Below are positions 38,611-48,848 of a stretch of 64,000 nt of DNA, in pieces. Numbering within the stretch: the stretch's first letter is position 1; each line of letters starts with the position of its first letter. The notes beneath the pieces were generated by a model. It was given only the letters and a program-made list of their open reading frames with translations, did not search any database and had not been told where the DNA came from. The DNA lies in the NCBI RefSeq assembly GCF_024539675.1, contig NZ_JAHHIT010000057.1:1-64000 (forward strand), in the 5' to 3' direction. A program made the position numbers and the translations under genes. This stretch comes from Streptomyces hilarionis (GTDB lineage Bacteria > Actinomycetota > Actinomycetes > Streptomycetales > Streptomycetaceae).

Positions 38611-40322
38611 CCAGCACAGGCATACGACTGCACGCGCCCGCGCCCGGGTGGAACATCGACGCCGACGTCGTCGTCGTCGGCTCCGGTGTGGCCGGTCTCA
38701 CCGCGGCCCTGCGCTGCGAGGCCGCGGGCCTGACGACGGTCGTCGTCACCAAGGCCCGCCTCGACGACGGCTCCACGCGCTGGGCGCAGGGCGGCATCGC
38801 CGCGGCGCTGGGCGACGGCGACACGCCCGAACAGCACCTGGACGACACGCTGGTGGCGGGCGCGGGCCTGTGCGACGAGGACGCCGTGCGCATCCTGGTC
38901 ACCGAGGGCCCCGACGCGGTGCGCCGGCTGATCGCGACCGGCGCCCACTTCGACGAGTCCGAGGAAGGCGGCCTGGAGCTCACCCGCGAGGGCGGTCACC
39001 ACCGTCGTCGCATCGCGCACGCGGGCGGCGACGCGACCGGCGCGGAGATCTCCCGCGCGCTCGTCGAGGCGGTCCGCGCGCGGGGGATGCGCACGATCGA
39101 GAACGCGCTCGTCCTGGACCTCCTCACGGACGCCGACGGCCGCACGGCCGGTGTGACCCTGCACGTCATGGGCGAGGGCCAGCACGACGGCGTGGGGGCC
39201 GTGCACGCCCCCGCGGTCGTCCTCGCGACCGGCGGCATGGGCCAGGTGTTCTCCGCCACCACCAACCCGTCGGTGTCCACCGGCGACGGGGTGGCGCTCG
39301 CCCTGCGGGCGGGCGCGGAGGTCTCCGACCTGGAGTTCGTCCAGTTCCACCCGACGGTGCTGTTCCTCGGCGCGGACGCGGAGGGCCAGCAGCCCCTCGT
39401 CTCCGAGGCCGTGCGCGGCGAAGGCGCCCACCTGGTCGACGCGGACGGCGTGCGCTTCATGGTCGGACAGCACGAGCTCGCCGAACTCGCGCCGCGGGAC
39501 ATCGTCGCCAAGGGCATCATGCGGCGCATGCAGGAGCAGGACGCCGAGCACATGTTCCTCGACGCCCGGCACTTCGGCGCCGCCATGTGGGAGCACCGCT
39601 TCCCCACGATCCTCGCCGCCTGCCGCGCCCACGGCATCGACCCGGTCACCGAACCCGTCCCGGTCGCCCCCGCCGCCCACTACGCGTCCGGAGGCGTGCG
39701 CACCGACTCCCACGGCCGGACGACCGTGCCGGGGCTCTACGCGTGTGGGGAGGTCGCCTGCACCGGTGTGCACGGCGCGAACCGGCTCGCGTCGAACTCC
39801 CTGCTGGAGGGTCTCGTCTACGCCGAGCGCATCGTGACCGACATCGTCGCGAGCCGGGCGGACGACGCGCTCCGCGCGCGGGTGCCCGCACCCGTCGAGC
39901 ACCCCGAGACGCCGGCGCACCCGCTGCTCGGCCCCGAGGCCCGGTTCGCCATCCAGCGCGCCATGACCGACGGCGCGGGCGTGCTGCGCTCCGCCGAGTC
40001 CCTGCACCAGGCCGCCGAACAGCTCCAGCGGCTGCACGCCGAGGCCCGCGACGCCCTGGACGAGAACGGCAAGACGGCCGAGCCCGGGGTCGACACCTGG
40101 GAGGCCACCAACCTCCTGTGCGTCGCGCGCGTCCTGGTCGCCGCCGCCCGGCAGCGCGAGGAGACCCGCGGCTGCCACTGGCGCGAGGACCACGCCGACC
40201 GCGACGACGCGAACTGGCGCCGGCACATCGTCGTACGACTGAATCCGGACCGCACGCTCGCCGTACACACCACCGATACCGCAGACTTCCCCCCTACCCG
40301 GCAGCACCACCAGGAGCAGTGA
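38607..40322 (+). CDS. nadB: L-aspartate oxidase
   Basis: A 571-residue FAD enzyme oxidising L-aspartate to iminoaspartate, the first step of de novo NAD synthesis. The FAD motif is [21 protein letters not shown]. Further motifs are [39 protein letters not shown] and [18 protein letters not shown]. The C-terminal helical domain (fumarate-reductase-like) is present. GTG 38607 overlaps the panC stop. No quinolinate synthase gene (nadA) lies in the window. Confidence 0.97.
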   Translation: MTSTGIRLHAPAPGWNIDADVVVVGSGVAGLTAALRCEAAGLTTVVVTKARLDDGSTRWAQGGIAAALGDGDTPEQHLDDTLVAGAGLCDEDAVRILVTEGPDAVRRLIATGAHFDESEEGGLELTREGGHHRRRIAHAGGDATGAEISRALVEAVRARGMRTIENALVLDLLTDADGRTAGVTLHVMGEGQHDGVGAVHAPAVVLATGGMGQVFSATTNPSVSTGDGVALALRAGAEVSDLEFVQFHPTVLFLGADAEGQQPLVSEAVRGEGAHLVDADGVRFMVGQHELAELAPRDIVAKGIMRRMQEQDAEHMFLDARHFGAAMWEHRFPTILAACRAHGIDPVTEPVPVAPAAHYASGGVRTDSHGRTTVPGLYACGEVACTGVHGANRLASNSLLEGLVYAERIVTDIVASRADDALRARVPAPVEHPETPAHPLLGPEARFAIQRAMTDGAGVLRSAESLHQAAEQLQRLHAEARDALDENGKTAEPGVDTWEATNLLCVARVLVAAARQREETRGCHWREDHADRDDANWRRHIVVRLNPDRTLAVHTTDTADFPPTRQHHQEQ

Positions 40323-40327
40323 CAGAC

Positions 40328-41329
40328 GTGAGCACCCCCGACCTTCCCCTCGTCCCGAGCGGCGGCTGCGGCGACGGCTGTGCCTGCGGCGCCGACGCGG
40401 ACGCCGAACCCACCGGAGAGGGACACGACGCCTACCTGGAGTGCGGGCTCGATCCCGCGCTCGCCCAGCTCCTGACCGACGCCGGCCTCGACCCGGTCGA
40501 GGTGGAGGACATCGCCAACGTCGCGATCGGCGAGGACCTGGCGCACGGCGTCGACGTGACGACCGTGGCGACCATCCCCGAGGAGGCGGTCGCCACCGCC
40601 GACTTCACCGCGCGCGAGGCGGGCGTCGTCGCGGGCCTCAGGATCGCCGAGGCCGTCGTCTCGGTCGTCTGCACCGACGAGTTCGAGGTCGAGCGGCACG
40701 TCGAGGACGGCGACCGCGTGGAGGCAGGGCAGCCGCTGCTGTCGGTCACCACGCGCACGCGTGACCTCCTCACCGCCGAGCGCAGCGCGCTCAACCTGCT
40801 GTGCCGGCTCTCCGGCATCGCCACCGCCACGCGTGCGTGGGCGGACGTCCTGGAGGGCACCCGGGCACGCGTGCGCGACACCCGCAAGACGACCCCGGGC
40901 CTGCGCTCCCTGGAGAAGTTCGCCGTCCGCTGCGGCGGCGGCGTCAACCACCGGATGTCGCTGTCCGACGCGGCCCTGGTCAAGGACAACCACGTGGTCG
41001 CCGCGGGCGGCGTCGCGCGGGCCTTCGAGGCCGTCCGGGAGGCCTTCCCGGACGTGCCGATCGAGGTCGAGGTCGACACCCTGCACCAGCTGCGCGAGGT
41101 GATCGACGCCGGCGCCGACCTGATCCTGCTGGACAACTTCACCCCCGGCGAGTGCGAGGAGGCCGTGGCCGTCGTCGGCGGGCGCGCCCTGCTGGAGGCG
41201 TCGGGGCGGCTGACCCTGGACAACGCCAAGGCGTACGCCGACACCGGCGTGGACTTCCTCGCCGTCGGGGCGCTGACGCACTCCTCGCCGATCCTGGACA
41301 TCGGTCTGGATCTGCGAGCGGCTGAGTAG
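40328..41329 (+). CDS. nadC: Nicotinate-nucleotide pyrophosphorylase (quinolinate phosphoribosyltransferase)
   Basis: A 333-residue enzyme converting quinolinate and PRPP to nicotinate mononucleotide, CO2 and PPi. Its motifs are SALNLLCRLSGIATATR, DTRKTTPGLRSLEKFAVRCGGGVNHR, ALVKDNHV, and VEVDTLHQLREVIDAGADLILLDNF. A Cys-rich N terminus (SGGCGDGCACGADAD) is an actinobacterial extension. GTG 40328 was chosen since GGAG at 40313 is about 11 nt upstream; a GTG at 40319 overlapping the nadB stop is too close to it. Confidence 0.95.
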   Translation: MSTPDLPLVPSGGCGDGCACGADADAEPTGEGHDAYLECGLDPALAQLLTDAGLDPVEVEDIANVAIGEDLAHGVDVTTVATIPEEAVATADFTAREAGVVAGLRIAEAVVSVVCTDEFEVERHVEDGDRVEAGQPLLSVTTRTRDLLTAERSALNLLCRLSGIATATRAWADVLEGTRARVRDTRKTTPGLRSLEKFAVRCGGGVNHRMSLSDAALVKDNHVVAAGGVARAFEAVREAFPDVPIEVEVDTLHQLREVIDAGADLILLDNFTPGECEEAVAVVGGRALLEASGRLTLDNAKAYADTGVDFLAVGALTHSSPILDIGLDLRAAE

Positions 41330-41344
41330 GAACGGGAACCGGCC

Positions 41345-42142
41345 ATGCTGCTGACGATCGACGTGGGCAACACGCACACCGTGCTGGGCCTGTTCGACGG
41401 TGAGGACATCGTCGAGCACTGGCGCATCTCCACCGACCCGCGCCGTACCGCGGACGAACTCGCCGTGCTCCTCCAGGGCCTGATGGGCATGCACCCGCTG
41501 CTCGGGGACGAGCTGGGCGACGGCATCGACGGGATCGCGATCTGCGCGACCGTCCCCTCGGTGCTGCACGAACTGCGCGAGGTGACGCGCCGGTACTACG
41601 GCGACGTGCCCGCCGTCCTCGTCGAGCCCGGCGTGAAGACGGGCGTGCCGATCCTGTTCGACAACCCCAAGGAGGTCGGCGCCGACCGCATCATCAACGC
41701 CGTGGCTGCGAACGAGCTGTACGGCGGCCCGGCGATCGTCGTCGACTTCGGCACGGCCACCACGTTCGACGCGGTCAGCGCGCGCGGGGAGTACGTCGGC
41801 GGCGTCATCGCCCCCGGCATCGAGATCTCCGTGGAGGCGCTCGGCGTCAAGGCCGCGCAGCTGCGCAAGATCGAGGTGGCCCGGCCCCGGAGCGTGATCG
41901 GCAAGAACACGGTCGAGGCCATGCAGTCCGGGATCGTCTACGGGTTCGCCGGCCAGGTCGACGGCGTGGTGACCCGGATGGCCCGCGAGCTGGCGGACGA
42001 CCCCGACGAGGTCACGGTGATCGCGACGGGCGGGCTGGCGCCGATGGTGCTGGGCGAGTCCTCGGTGATCGACGAGCACGAGCCGTGGCTGACGCTGATC
42101 GGCCTGCGCCTGGTGTACGAGCGCAACGTCTCGCGCATGTGA
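41345..42142 (+). CDS. coaX: Type III pantothenate kinase
   Basis: A 265-residue ASKHA-fold kinase that phosphorylates pantothenate, the first CoA step. Its motifs are LLTIDVGNTHTVLGLF (phosphate-1), IVVDFGTATTFDAVSARGEYVGGVIAPG (phosphate-2/substrate) and VTVIATGGLAPMV (adenosine). It lies 15 bp after nadC, so pantothenate and NAD genes share a transcript. ATG 41345 follows GGAACGGGAACC. Confidence 0.96.
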   Translation: MLLTIDVGNTHTVLGLFDGEDIVEHWRISTDPRRTADELAVLLQGLMGMHPLLGDELGDGIDGIAICATVPSVLHELREVTRRYYGDVPAVLVEPGVKTGVPILFDNPKEVGADRIINAVAANELYGGPAIVVDFGTATTFDAVSARGEYVGGVIAPGIEISVEALGVKAAQLRKIEVARPRSVIGKNTVEAMQSGIVYGFAGQVDGVVTRMARELADDPDEVTVIATGGLAPMVLGESSVIDEHEPWLTLIGLRLVYERNVSRM

Positions 42143-42148
42143 GCCGGG

Positions 42149-42170
42149 GCGCCGCCCCGACGGGCGGCGC
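42149..42170 (+). terminator. Hairpin after coaX
   Basis: GCGCCGCCC-CGAC-GGGCGGCGC, a 9-bp perfect stem 6 nt after the coaX stop. It probably ends the pan/nad/coaX operon. Confidence 0.5.
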
Positions 42171-42291
42171 GCCCGTTCGCGCGCGGGGCGGGCGGCGGCC
42201 GGTGGGCCATCAGGGGGTGAGCGGTGGGCCACCAGGGCGGATCCGGGCGCGCCGCGCACGACCTCGATGTCTTATTTGTCTGATTAGCGCG

Positions 42292-42297
42292 TATCGT
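42292..42297 (+). promoter_or_regulatory. Candidate -10 element, leaderless transcript
   Basis: TATCGT ends 6 nt before ATG 42304, in an A/T-rich patch (42268-42290). Confidence 0.55.
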
Positions 42298-42303
42298 CGC
42301 CGC

Positions 42304-43083
42304 ATGCCCACGCCATACGGATCCCGCGGCGGCCTGGCGTTCGGCGCGGAGGAGCTGCGTGTGCTCCGCCGCGCCCTTGCCATCGCCCTCCACCCCGGCC
42401 CCGTCACCGCCGAGGACGTCCAGGACTGCCATCGCCTCGCCGAGTCGCTCGACGAGGCGATGGGCGAGGCCGCCCGGCTGCGGGCGTTCCTGGTGGCCGA
42501 CCTCGGCCGCTACCGCGCAGCCCTCCCCGGCACCGTCGCCGGATACCTGACGCTCCTGGAGGAGGTGCTGGCCACCGGCCACCTGCCCGAACCGGACGAC
42601 CTCGCCGCGCTGCGCGCCCTGCGCGGCAACCCCACGGCCGCCGCCCTCCTGGAGCGCTGCCAGATTCTCGCCGAGCGGGACGTACGCGCCCGTCTGGCGA
42701 GCCGCGCGGCCCGCCGGGCCGCCCCGGCCGTCCCCACCGTCCCGGCGTCCCGTACGCACCTCCAGGCCCTTCCCGGGGGCCTCTCCGGCGCGCGCCGCGG
42801 CCCGGCCCCGGCCGTCGCCGCCGAGAAGGCCGGCGGGAGGGCCGTCGGCGCGGACGCGGGGACCGAGGGGGAGGGAACCGGGGAGCCGGCGAAGAAGCCG
42901 GGTCCCGGGCCGCGGAAGGAACCCGCCGAGAAGCCGGCCGCGCCCGGCCCCGGGCCCGTGCCCGTCAAGCCCGGGCCCGAGCCGACCCGACGCCCGGTTC
43001 CCACGCCGGGCGAGGTCTTCCCGCGACGCAGGCCGACCCCGCCGCCCGCCGACTCCCGTCAGCGGCCGCTGGCCGTCGGCTGA
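42304..43083 (+). CDS. Hypothetical protein with helical N-terminal domain and Pro/Gly-rich tail
   Basis: A 259-residue protein not recognised as a named family. Residues 1-135 are helical and charged (AEELRVLRRALAIALHPGPVTAEDVQDCHRLAESLDEAM, later YLTLLEEVLATGHLPEPDD). From about 140 it is Ala/Pro/Gly/Lys-rich and probably disordered (EKPAAPGPGPVPVKPGPEP). There is no signal peptide or membrane helix. It has a leaderless start, and the next three genes also look leaderless or nearly so. Confidence 0.8.
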   Translation: MPTPYGSRGGLAFGAEELRVLRRALAIALHPGPVTAEDVQDCHRLAESLDEAMGEAARLRAFLVADLGRYRAALPGTVAGYLTLLEEVLATGHLPEPDDLAALRALRGNPTAAALLERCQILAERDVRARLASRAARRAAPAVPTVPASRTHLQALPGGLSGARRGPAPAVAAEKAGGRAVGADAGTEGEGTGEPAKKPGPGPRKEPAEKPAAPGPGPVPVKPGPEPTRRPVPTPGEVFPRRRPTPPPADSRQRPLAVG

Positions 43084-43132
43084 CCCCGCCGCTCCGGCCG
43101 CACCCCGGCCGAAGATCCGCCTCCCGGCTGGC

Positions 43133-43138
43133 TACCCT
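43133..43138 (+). promoter_or_regulatory. Candidate -10 element, leaderless small-protein transcript
   Basis: TACCCT ends 6 nt before ATG 43145. Confidence 0.5.
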
Positions 43139-43144
43139 GGATCC

Positions 43145-43324
43145 ATGGACTACGTCTCCGCGCTCGTGCCTCCCGTCGTCATGGCCGTGTTCTTCGTCGG
43201 CCTGATCAGGGTGATCGTGAAGACCCAGGGCGGAGCCAACAAGGCCAAGGAGGACGCGGCCGTCGACGCCGCGCTCGCGCGGGCGGAGGGCGCCCGTCAG
43301 GCTCCCGCCGGCCCGGACGCCTGA
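43145..43324 (+). CDS. Small single-span membrane protein (59 aa)
   Basis: A 59-residue protein: one N-terminal hydrophobic segment (VSALVPPVVMAVFFVGLIRVIV, about 4-25) followed by a charged, Ala-rich helix (KAKEDAAVDAALARAEGAR). Coding is supported by the GC-biased codon pattern, its own -10-like TACCCT 6 nt upstream, and a textbook terminator 29 nt after the stop, which makes it an independent transcription unit. No function is known. Confidence 0.8.
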   Translation: MDYVSALVPPVVMAVFFVGLIRVIVKTQGGANKAKEDAAVDAALARAEGARQAPAGPDA

Positions 43325-43352
43325 CGGCCCGCCGCACCGGCACCGCCTCCCG

Positions 43353-43389
43353 GGGCGTGCGTCTCCTTTCGGAGCCGCACGCCCTTTTT
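43353..43389 (+). terminator. Intrinsic terminator after the small membrane protein
   Basis: A 14-bp stem (13 paired: GGGCGTGCGTCTCC / GGAGCCGCACGCCC), TTTC loop, then five T. This is the clearest rho-independent terminator in the window. Confidence 0.9.
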
Positions 43390-43445
43390 GTTCGCGTTTG
43401 CTGACGATGGTGCACGTCCGGGACGCGATTGACGGGATCTCCCAC

Positions 43446-43451
43446 TATTGT
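43446..43451 (+). promoter_or_regulatory. Candidate -10 element, blaI-like gene
   Basis: TATTGT, 8 nt before GTG 43460. There is no ribosome binding site. Confidence 0.4.
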
Positions 43452-43459
43452 TCTGAGCT

Positions 43460-44017
43460 GTGCCTCGCCCATTGGGAGAACTCGAAGACACGGTCATGAC
43501 GCGGGTGTGGAAGTGGAACCGCCCGGTGACCGTTCGAGAAGTCCTGGAAGACCTTCAGCAGGAACGGTCCATCGCGTACACCACGGTGATGACCGTTTTG
43601 GACAATCTCCATCAGAAGGGCTGGGTGCGCCGTGAAGCGGAAGGCCGGGCCTATCGATATGAGGCGGTCTCCACCCGTGCCGCCTACGCCGCCGCCCTGA
43701 TGAACGACGCCTGGTCCCAGAGCGACAACCCGGCCGCCGCTCTCGTCGCCTTCTTCGGGATGATGAGCGAGGAACAGCGCGGCGCGCTGCGTGACGCCGT
43801 GCGCATCGTCCAAGGTCCGGAATCCGCCGAACCCGTACGCGAACCCGAACCCGAACGCGCCCGGGAACCCGAACCGGAACGCCCCGAACCCGAACCCGTC
43901 GAACCCGAACCCGTCGAACCCGCCGCTGCCGCGCCTGACGCGCGCGGGGGGAGCGGGGCGAGTACCGGCGGCGCCGGGGAGAACCCCGCCTCGGCATCGG
44001 AGGGCGGCGGGCGATAG
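43460..44017 (+). CDS. BlaI/MecI/CopY-family winged-helix repressor
   Basis: A 185-residue protein. The N-terminal 120 residues match penicillinase-repressor regulators (LGELEDTVMTRVWKWNRPVTVREVLEDL, AYTTVMTVLDNLHQKGWVRRE, GRAYRYEAV). BlaI partners normally include a BlaR1-type membrane peptidase; none is adjacent. The C terminus is an unusual EP repeat (EPEPERAREPEPERPEPEP), then Gly/Ser-rich. The start GTG 43460 lies 8 nt after TATTGT, so it is possibly leaderless. Confidence 0.9.
   Translation: MPRPLGELEDTVMTRVWKWNRPVTVREVLEDLQQERSIAYTTVMTVLDNLHQKGWVRREAEGRAYRYEAVSTRAAYAAALMNDAWSQSDNPAAALVAFFGMMSEEQRGALRDAVRIVQGPESAEPVREPEPERAREPEPERPEPEPVEPEPVEPAAAAPDARGGSGASTGGAGENPASASEGGGR
43829..43922 (+). 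repeat. GAACCC-type repeats coding Glu-Pro
   Basis: Alternating GAA and CCC/CCG codons repeat through about 94 bp of the blaI-like gene, including a tandem duplication of GAACCCGAACCCGTC. Confidence 0.85.
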
Positions 44018-44020
44018 CGT
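44015..44020 (+). promoter_or_regulatory. Candidate -10 element, leaderless GNAT transcript
   Basis: TAGCGT ends 6 nt before ATG 44027. It overlaps the stop of the upstream blaI-like gene. Confidence 0.5.
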
Positions 44021-44026
44021 CCGCAC

Positions 44027-44575
44027 ATGTCAGCAGAGAGTCGATCGGCCGAGAACGTCGAAGTCACCGCTAAAGCCATCACCGTCCGGCGGGCCCGGAC
44101 CGGCGATGTCGACGCCGTGCGCCGTCTCCTTGACGCCTACGTCCGCGGCGGCATCCTGCTCGACAAAGCGACGGTGACTCTTTACGAGGACATCCAGGAG
44201 TTCTGGGTCGCCGAACGCGACGACAACGCCGAGGTGGTCGGGTGCGGCGCCCTGCACGTCATGTGGGAAGACCTGGCCGAAGTGCGCACTCTCGCCGTGA
44301 AGCCCGGGCTCAAGGGCGCCGGCGTGGGCCACCAGTTGTTGGAGAAGTTGCTCCACACCGCGCGCTGGCTCGGCGTTCGCCGTGTTTTCTGTCTGACCTT
44401 CGAAGTGGACTTCTTCGCCAAGCACGGCTTCGTGGAGATCGGCGAGACGCCGGTCGACACCGATGTCTACGCCGAGCTCCTGCGTTCCTATGACGAGGGC
44501 GTCGCCGAGTTCCTCGGACTCGAACGAGTGAAACCGAACACCTTGGGCAACAGTCGGATGCTTCTGCATCTGTGA
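44027..44575 (+). CDS. argA: GNAT acetyltransferase, probable N-acetylglutamate synthase (short ArgA type)
   Basis: A 182-residue GNAT protein. It has a variable N terminus (1-18), ITVRRARTGDVDAVRRLLDAY, the acetyl-CoA loop LKGAGVGHQLLEKLL, and a CLTFEVDFFAKHGFVEI segment. That pattern, with LYEDIQEFWV and EVRTLAVKP, is typical of the stand-alone NAGS/ArgA of actinobacteria, which makes N-acetylglutamate for arginine synthesis. No other arg gene is nearby. ATG 44027 is a leaderless candidate. Confidence 0.85.
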   Translation: MSAESRSAENVEVTAKAITVRRARTGDVDAVRRLLDAYVRGGILLDKATVTLYEDIQEFWVAERDDNAEVVGCGALHVMWEDLAEVRTLAVKPGLKGAGVGHQLLEKLLHTARWLGVRRVFCLTFEVDFFAKHGFVEIGETPVDTDVYAELLRSYDEGVAEFLGLERVKPNTLGNSRMLLHL

Positions 44576-44705
44576 TCGTCGCCGCCCATTCCGGCCGACC
44601 CGCCTTGCCCGGGTGCCCTATGTCCGAAACGCGCACGTTTCCGGGCGGGGAGCGGGCTGCGGGTCTCTGCCAGGGGTTTGTGTTTTCCCAGCAAAAGCGG
44701 TTTGC

Positions 44706-44735
44706 TTTCCGACGTAGTGCAGTACTGCATATAAC
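44706..44735 (+). promoter_or_regulatory. Probable lsr2 promoter with palindrome
   Basis: A -10 TATAAC (44730-44735) with weak -35 TTTCCG (44706-44711, 18-bp spacer). The perfect palindrome TGCAGTACTGCA (44718-44729) abuts the -10. The whole segment 44680-44735 is A/T-rich, the kind of DNA Lsr2 itself binds, so autoregulation is possible. Confidence 0.6.
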
Positions 44736-44801
44736 AGGGTGCGGCTAAACGGCGGACGCCGCGGACCCCCGGCCCTCACGTTTTCGATGAAAGGAAATCC
44801 G

Positions 44802-45137
44802 GTGGCACAGAAGGTTCAGGTCCTTCTTGTCGACGACCTCGACGGCGGCGAGGCGGACGAGACCGTGACGTTCGCGCTGGACGGCAAGACGTACGAGATC
44901 GATCTCACGACCACCAATGCCGACAAGCTGCGTGGACTTCTCGAGCCCTACGTGAAGGGCGGCCGTCGTACCGGCGGACGTGCTTCCGGCGGGCGCGGAA
45001 AGGCGCGCCCCGCTTCCGGCGGCAGCCAGGACACCGCACAGATCCGCGCGTGGGCCAAGGAGAACGGTTTCGAGGTCAATGACCGCGGCCGTGTTCCGGC
45101 GACCATTCGCGAGGCCTACGAGAAGGCCAACGGCTGA
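44802..45137 (+). CDS. lsr2: Lsr2 nucleoid-associated xenogeneic silencer
   Basis: A 111-residue H-NS-like protein that binds and bridges A/T-rich DNA. The N-terminal dimerisation domain (VQVLLVDDLDGGEADETVTFALDGKTYEIDL), a Gly/Arg linker, and a C-terminal DNA-binding helix pair with the minor-groove RGR motif (NDRGRVPATI) are all intact. GTG 44802 follows GAAAGGAAATCC. Its 3' end overlaps the tail of the opposite-strand SCO3374-like gene by 22 bp. Confidence 0.96.
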   Translation: MAQKVQVLLVDDLDGGEADETVTFALDGKTYEIDLTTTNADKLRGLLEPYVKGGRRTGGRASGGRGKARPASGGSQDTAQIRAWAKENGFEVNDRGRVPATIREAYEKANG

Positions 45138-45820
45138 GGGCACGCGTGCCGCAGCCGGACACGGTGGCAATGCGTCGCCAGCGTGTCCACCAGCCGTACG
45201 AGATCGGGGGCGCCCCCAACGCCCCCCACCGCCGACATCGTCGGCAGCGAGGCCTCGACCTCGTGCCCTGCCACGGGGGGCCGCAGCCAGACAGCGGCCC
45301 CCTGCACCGGCCCGCTGCGGCGCGGCCCCGCGACGCGCCGCGGGGGACGGCCCGGCGGACGAGCGGGAGGCAGCGGCGCCTCGACGGTCCCGCCCGCGCC
45401 GATCGCCGTCAGGTCCAGCGGCAGCGCGCCCCACTCCAGCCAGCGCAGGATTCCCGGCACCTCGTCCGCGCCGCCCGCCGCCACCAGCAGCAGCATCCGG
45501 TCGCCCCGCACGGCCACCGGCGAGCCCGGCGCCAGGCGCCGCAGGGCGGCGGAGCCGGCCTCGGCCGGCACGTCGAGCACGTCGAAGCGTTCGCCCACCG
45601 AAAGTCGTACCGGCGACCCGGGCACGGTCGTCCAGCTCAGTTCGTTCTCGTACCAGCCGCGGATCCGGTCGTCGGAACCGGCCGGAACGGACGAGCCGGA
45701 CGAGCCGGACGAGCGGGTCGGGTGGGCCGCGTCCTCCGGTCCGGGCGGCCGTCGGGGGAGGGGGACCGCGGTGATCGCGGCGGCGGCCGGGCGGGCGACC
45801 GGGGGAACTGAGCCAACCAT
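45116..45820 (-). CDS. SCO3374-like protein of unknown function
   Basis: A 234-residue protein resembling the Streptomyces-restricted SCO3374 family. Recognisable segments are IRGWYENELSWTTVPGSPVRLSVGERFDVLDVPAEAG, GDRMLLLVAAGGADEVPGILRWLEWGALPLDLTAIGAGG and the C-terminal VRLVDTLATHCHRVRLRHAC. Some of these recall the N-terminal part of bifunctional primase/polymerase-like proteins, but the catalytic acids are not evident. The start is uncertain: ATG 45820 has no good ribosome binding site, and the reading frame stays open upstream. It lies between lsr2 (convergent, overlapping) and clpC (divergent). Confidence 0.7.
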   Translation of the reverse strand: MVGSVPPVARPAAAAITAVPLPRRPPGPEDAAHPTRSSGSSGSSVPAGSDDRIRGWYENELSWTTVPGSPVRLSVGERFDVLDVPAEAGSAALRRLAPGSPVAVRGDRMLLLVAAGGADEVPGILRWLEWGALPLDLTAIGAGGTVEAPLPPARPPGRPPRRVAGPRRSGPVQGAAVWLRPPVAGHEVEASLPTMSAVGGVGGAPDLVRLVDTLATHCHRVRLRHACPQPLAFS

Positions 45821-45926
45821 GCCAAGTCCAACCGCGGAAAAGGCCCGCAAGTTACGCTGGGTGTTCCTGTGACTGCACGGTGTTCCGGCAGGGGGGCCGG
45901 GTGTGGGCGCGGGGAGACGCAAGGTT

Positions 45927-45940
45927 GTTCGCCCGTAGCG
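45927..45940 (+). promoter_or_regulatory. ClgR operator upstream of clpC
   Basis: GTTCGC-CCGTA-GCG matches exactly the published ClgR consensus GTTCGC-N5-GCG that activates clpP and clpC genes in Streptomyces and relatives. It lies 310 bp before the clpC ATG, in the 430-bp divergent region 45821-46250. That region also holds a possible -10 TAAGCT (46184-46189). Confidence 0.75.
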
Positions 45941-46250
45941 GAGGGAACGGGGGCGTACGGCATGGAGTGTCAGTCCCGGCGGGTAAGACATCCCTAGTGG
46001 GAGGGGGCGACACGCAGGAAAGGCCGTCTCACGTTCGCCATCGGCGTACTGGCGACTGGGGTATCTGCCTGGCCTGCGGGAACATCGTCTCGCACCATCG
46101 GGTTGGAGCAGATGTCGGCGTTCGGGGTCAGGAGGCCATCGACGGTGTCGGCAGTTGGAATGAGCGGTCCCCGCTTGCGGGACTAAGCTGCGGAAGGACA
46201 GGGAGGGGAAGTTCCCCCCACTGCCTGACCGCTCTGAGGAGCGATTAACG

Positions 46251-48776
<2,526 letters not shown>

Positions 48777-48797
48777 CCCTCCCGGGGGCGAGCCGAA

Positions 48798-48833
48798 GAA
48801 AGGGGCCGGTGCTTTCCAGCACCGGCCCCTTTC
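48798..48833. terminator. Bidirectional terminator between clpC and the phosphatase gene
   Basis: A perfect 16-bp stem (GAAAGGGGCCGGTGCT and complement) with loop TTCC, ending TTTC on the plus strand; the complement also ends TTTC. It lies between two convergent genes. Confidence 0.85.
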
Positions 48834-48848
48834 GCATGCCCTGGTGGC

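Noticed and set aside
38648..41329. 893-codon plus frame containing nadC
   Set aside because: The first 560 codons are an Arg-rich off-frame reading of nadB; nadC begins at 40328.
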